From RZYY01 sp036794825 (GTDB lineage: Bacteria; Bacteroidota; Bacteroidia; Bacteroidales; 4484-276), in NCBI GenBank assembly GCA_036794825.1, contig DAIRGA010000041.1:1-34203 (forward strand): DNA of 34,203 nucleotides, in the 5' to 3' direction. Below the pieces are notes generated by a model, which saw nothing but the letters and a program-made list of their open reading frames with translations, searched no databases and was not told where the DNA came from. How positions within the stretch are numbered: position 1 is the first letter of the stretch; every line of letters begins with the position of its first letter. Shown in pieces: positions 33,762-34,203 of this stretch. The position numbers were made by a program, and so were the translations under genes.

Positions 33762-34009
33762 CAGGATGGATTAAGGTCGGCGTTGATGATTTTTAGTACA
33801 AAAACCGAATGCGGCAGTTCGAACGAGCAGTAGATTTCGTCGGTAAGTGCCTGCATTACTGTGTGGTATTCGCCAAAAACCTGCGTGCTCATGGAATTGG
33901 TAATCACAGTCAGGCCGGCATGAGCATTTAATCGTTTAATAAAGCCTTTTATGGGCTCGATGTATTGCTCATTGAGCGGATAATAGCTGATTTCGGCGGA
34001 AATTGTCAT
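33761..34009 (-). CDS. Small thiamine-binding-like protein (YkoF/MTH1187 family)
   Basis: An 82-residue ferredoxin-like fold protein. The order SAEISYYPL, YIEPIKGFIKRLN, LTVITNSMSTQVFGEY and VFVLKIINADL fits the thiamine-binding protein family (PF01910), whose members are soluble and bind thiamine or its pyrimidine part. Its stop codon overlaps the pnuC start as TGATG, so it heads the operon. In Bacteroidota I would expect it beside thiamine salvage genes. The family is likely; the ligand is inferred. Confidence 0.75.
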   Translation of the reverse strand: MTISAEISYYPLNEQYIEPIKGFIKRLNAHAGLTVITNSMSTQVFGEYHTVMQALTDEIYCSFELPHSVFVLKIINADLNPS

Positions 34010-34033
34010 GTTTTGGGCAGATTAAAATTTCAA

Positions 34034-34041
34034 CAAAAGTA
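34034..34041 (-). promoter_or_regulatory. Candidate -7 element for the vitamin/glycan operon
   Basis: Read on the minus strand, TACTTTTG (34041-34034) matches TAnnTTTG and lies 24 bases before the ATG at 34009. No TTTG is found at the -33 position; that position falls in the GC-rich direct repeats at 34056-34091. Confidence 0.5.
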
Positions 34042-34055
34042 GGGAAAACTGCCTG

Positions 34056-34091
34056 AAGGCCGGGGGTAAATTTAAAGGCCGGGGGTAAATT
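34056..34091. repeat. Tandem direct repeat between divergent promoters
   Basis: AAGGCCGGGGGTAAATT occurs at 34056-34072 and again at 34075-34091, a 19-base period. The GC-rich core stands out from its AT-rich surroundings. It lies between the -7 elements of the leftward vitamin operon and the rightward tRNA gene, a usual place for an operator, though a simple duplication would look the same. Confidence 0.7.
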
Positions 34092-34107
34092 GTCAAAAAA
34101 ATAGTCT

Positions 34108-34115
34108 TACTTTTG
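34108..34115 (+). promoter_or_regulatory. Candidate -7 element for tRNA-Arg
   Basis: TACTTTTG followed by CCGCC matches TAnnTTTG and sits 14 bases before the 5' end of the tRNA. The closest TTG upstream (34090-34092) is only 15 bases away, shorter than usual. Confidence 0.5.
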
Positions 34116-34128
34116 CCGCCGGAAATTT

Positions 34129-34202
34129 GGTCCGGTAGCTCAGATGGATAGAGCAGCAGCCTTCTAAGCTGCGGGTCGTGGGTTCGAATCCCGCCCGGAT
34201 CA
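34129..34202 (+). tRNA. tRNA-Arg, anticodon TCT
   Basis: A complete cloverleaf. The acceptor stem GGTCCGG (34129-34135) pairs with CCGGATC (34195-34201) with one G-U pair. The D stem is GCTC/GAGC. The anticodon stem GCAGC/GCTGC (34156-34160, 34168-34172) has loop CTTCTAA and anticodon TCT at 34163-34165, reading AGA. The T arm is GTGGG-TTCGAAT-CCCGC, and the discriminator is A34202. The window ends one base later, so whether CCA is encoded cannot be told. Confidence 0.95.
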
Positions 34203-34203
34203 C

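Noticed and set aside
34010..34128. TPP riboswitch ahead of the thiamine-binding/pnuC operon
   Set aside because: I looked for the conserved CTGAGA and the ACC-TGATCTGG-type cores on the minus strand and found neither. The space before the ATG is also too short.

Overview
The window looks like chromosomal DNA of an anaerobic or microaerophilic member of the Bacteroidota, most likely Bacteroidales-like. Four things point that way. A 3684-residue secreted protein carries a C-terminal type IX secretion (Por) sorting domain. A TonB-dependent receptor has a carboxypeptidase-regulatory-like N-terminus. There is a NusG paralogue of the UpxY type. Several gene starts are preceded by the TAnnTTTG promoter element of this phylum. 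The oxygen-sensitive glycyl radical enzyme at the left end argues for anaerobic life. I see no transposase, integrase, phage gene or CRISPR array.

Layout from left to right. (1) 267-3437, plus: a glycyl radical activase and a glycyl radical enzyme whose active-site residues match trans-4-hydroxy-L-proline dehydratase (HypD). (2) 3438-3976: convergent intergenic region with a roughly 102-bp tandem repeat and a strong terminator. (3) 3977-15031, minus: an 11-kb gene for a giant modular surface or secreted protein. (4) 15032-15601: divergent intergenic region with candidate promoters in both directions. (5) 15602-24343, plus: a LutA-like Fe-S protein, a WlbA/WbpB-like sugar-nucleotide dehydrogenase, a NusG-like antiterminator, an SLC13-type anion permease, then cysC, cysD, a four-helix-bundle protein, a 166-bp tandem repeat and cysN. 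(6) 24472-29749, plus: a Kef-type cation:proton antiporter, a small exported protein with a TTG start, and a TonB-dependent receptor. (7) 34009-29972, minus: a tightly packed run of thiamine-binding-like protein, PnuC-type vitamin transporter, NadR-type kinase, GT4 glycosyltransferase and Wzx-like flippase. (8) tRNA-Arg(TCT) at the right edge, divergent from that run.

How the genes work together. The left pair would dehydrate hydroxyproline, a peptide breakdown product, to pyrroline-5-carboxylate. The wlbA-nusG-permease-cysC-cysD-cysN series takes up an anion (probably sulfate) and makes APS and PAPS. No PAPS reductase is in view. With a sugar-nucleotide dehydrogenase and an UpxY-like antiterminator at its head, PAPS for sulfating a surface polysaccharide is as plausible as sulfur assimilation. 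The minus-strand run at the right end combines vitamin salvage (nicotinamide riboside or thiamine) with surface-glycan assembly.

The most unusual points are these. The giant protein has three Ig-like scaffolds, each split at the same place by a different inserted domain. The APS-kinase domain at the end of CysN has lost key residues, beside an intact stand-alone CysC. The cysD/cysN pair is split by a four-helix-bundle gene plus a minisatellite-like array. The activase lacks the ferredoxin-like insert. The substrate of the PnuC-type transporter is ambiguous. Nothing here is proven to be a new system; these are the leads I can support from sequence.
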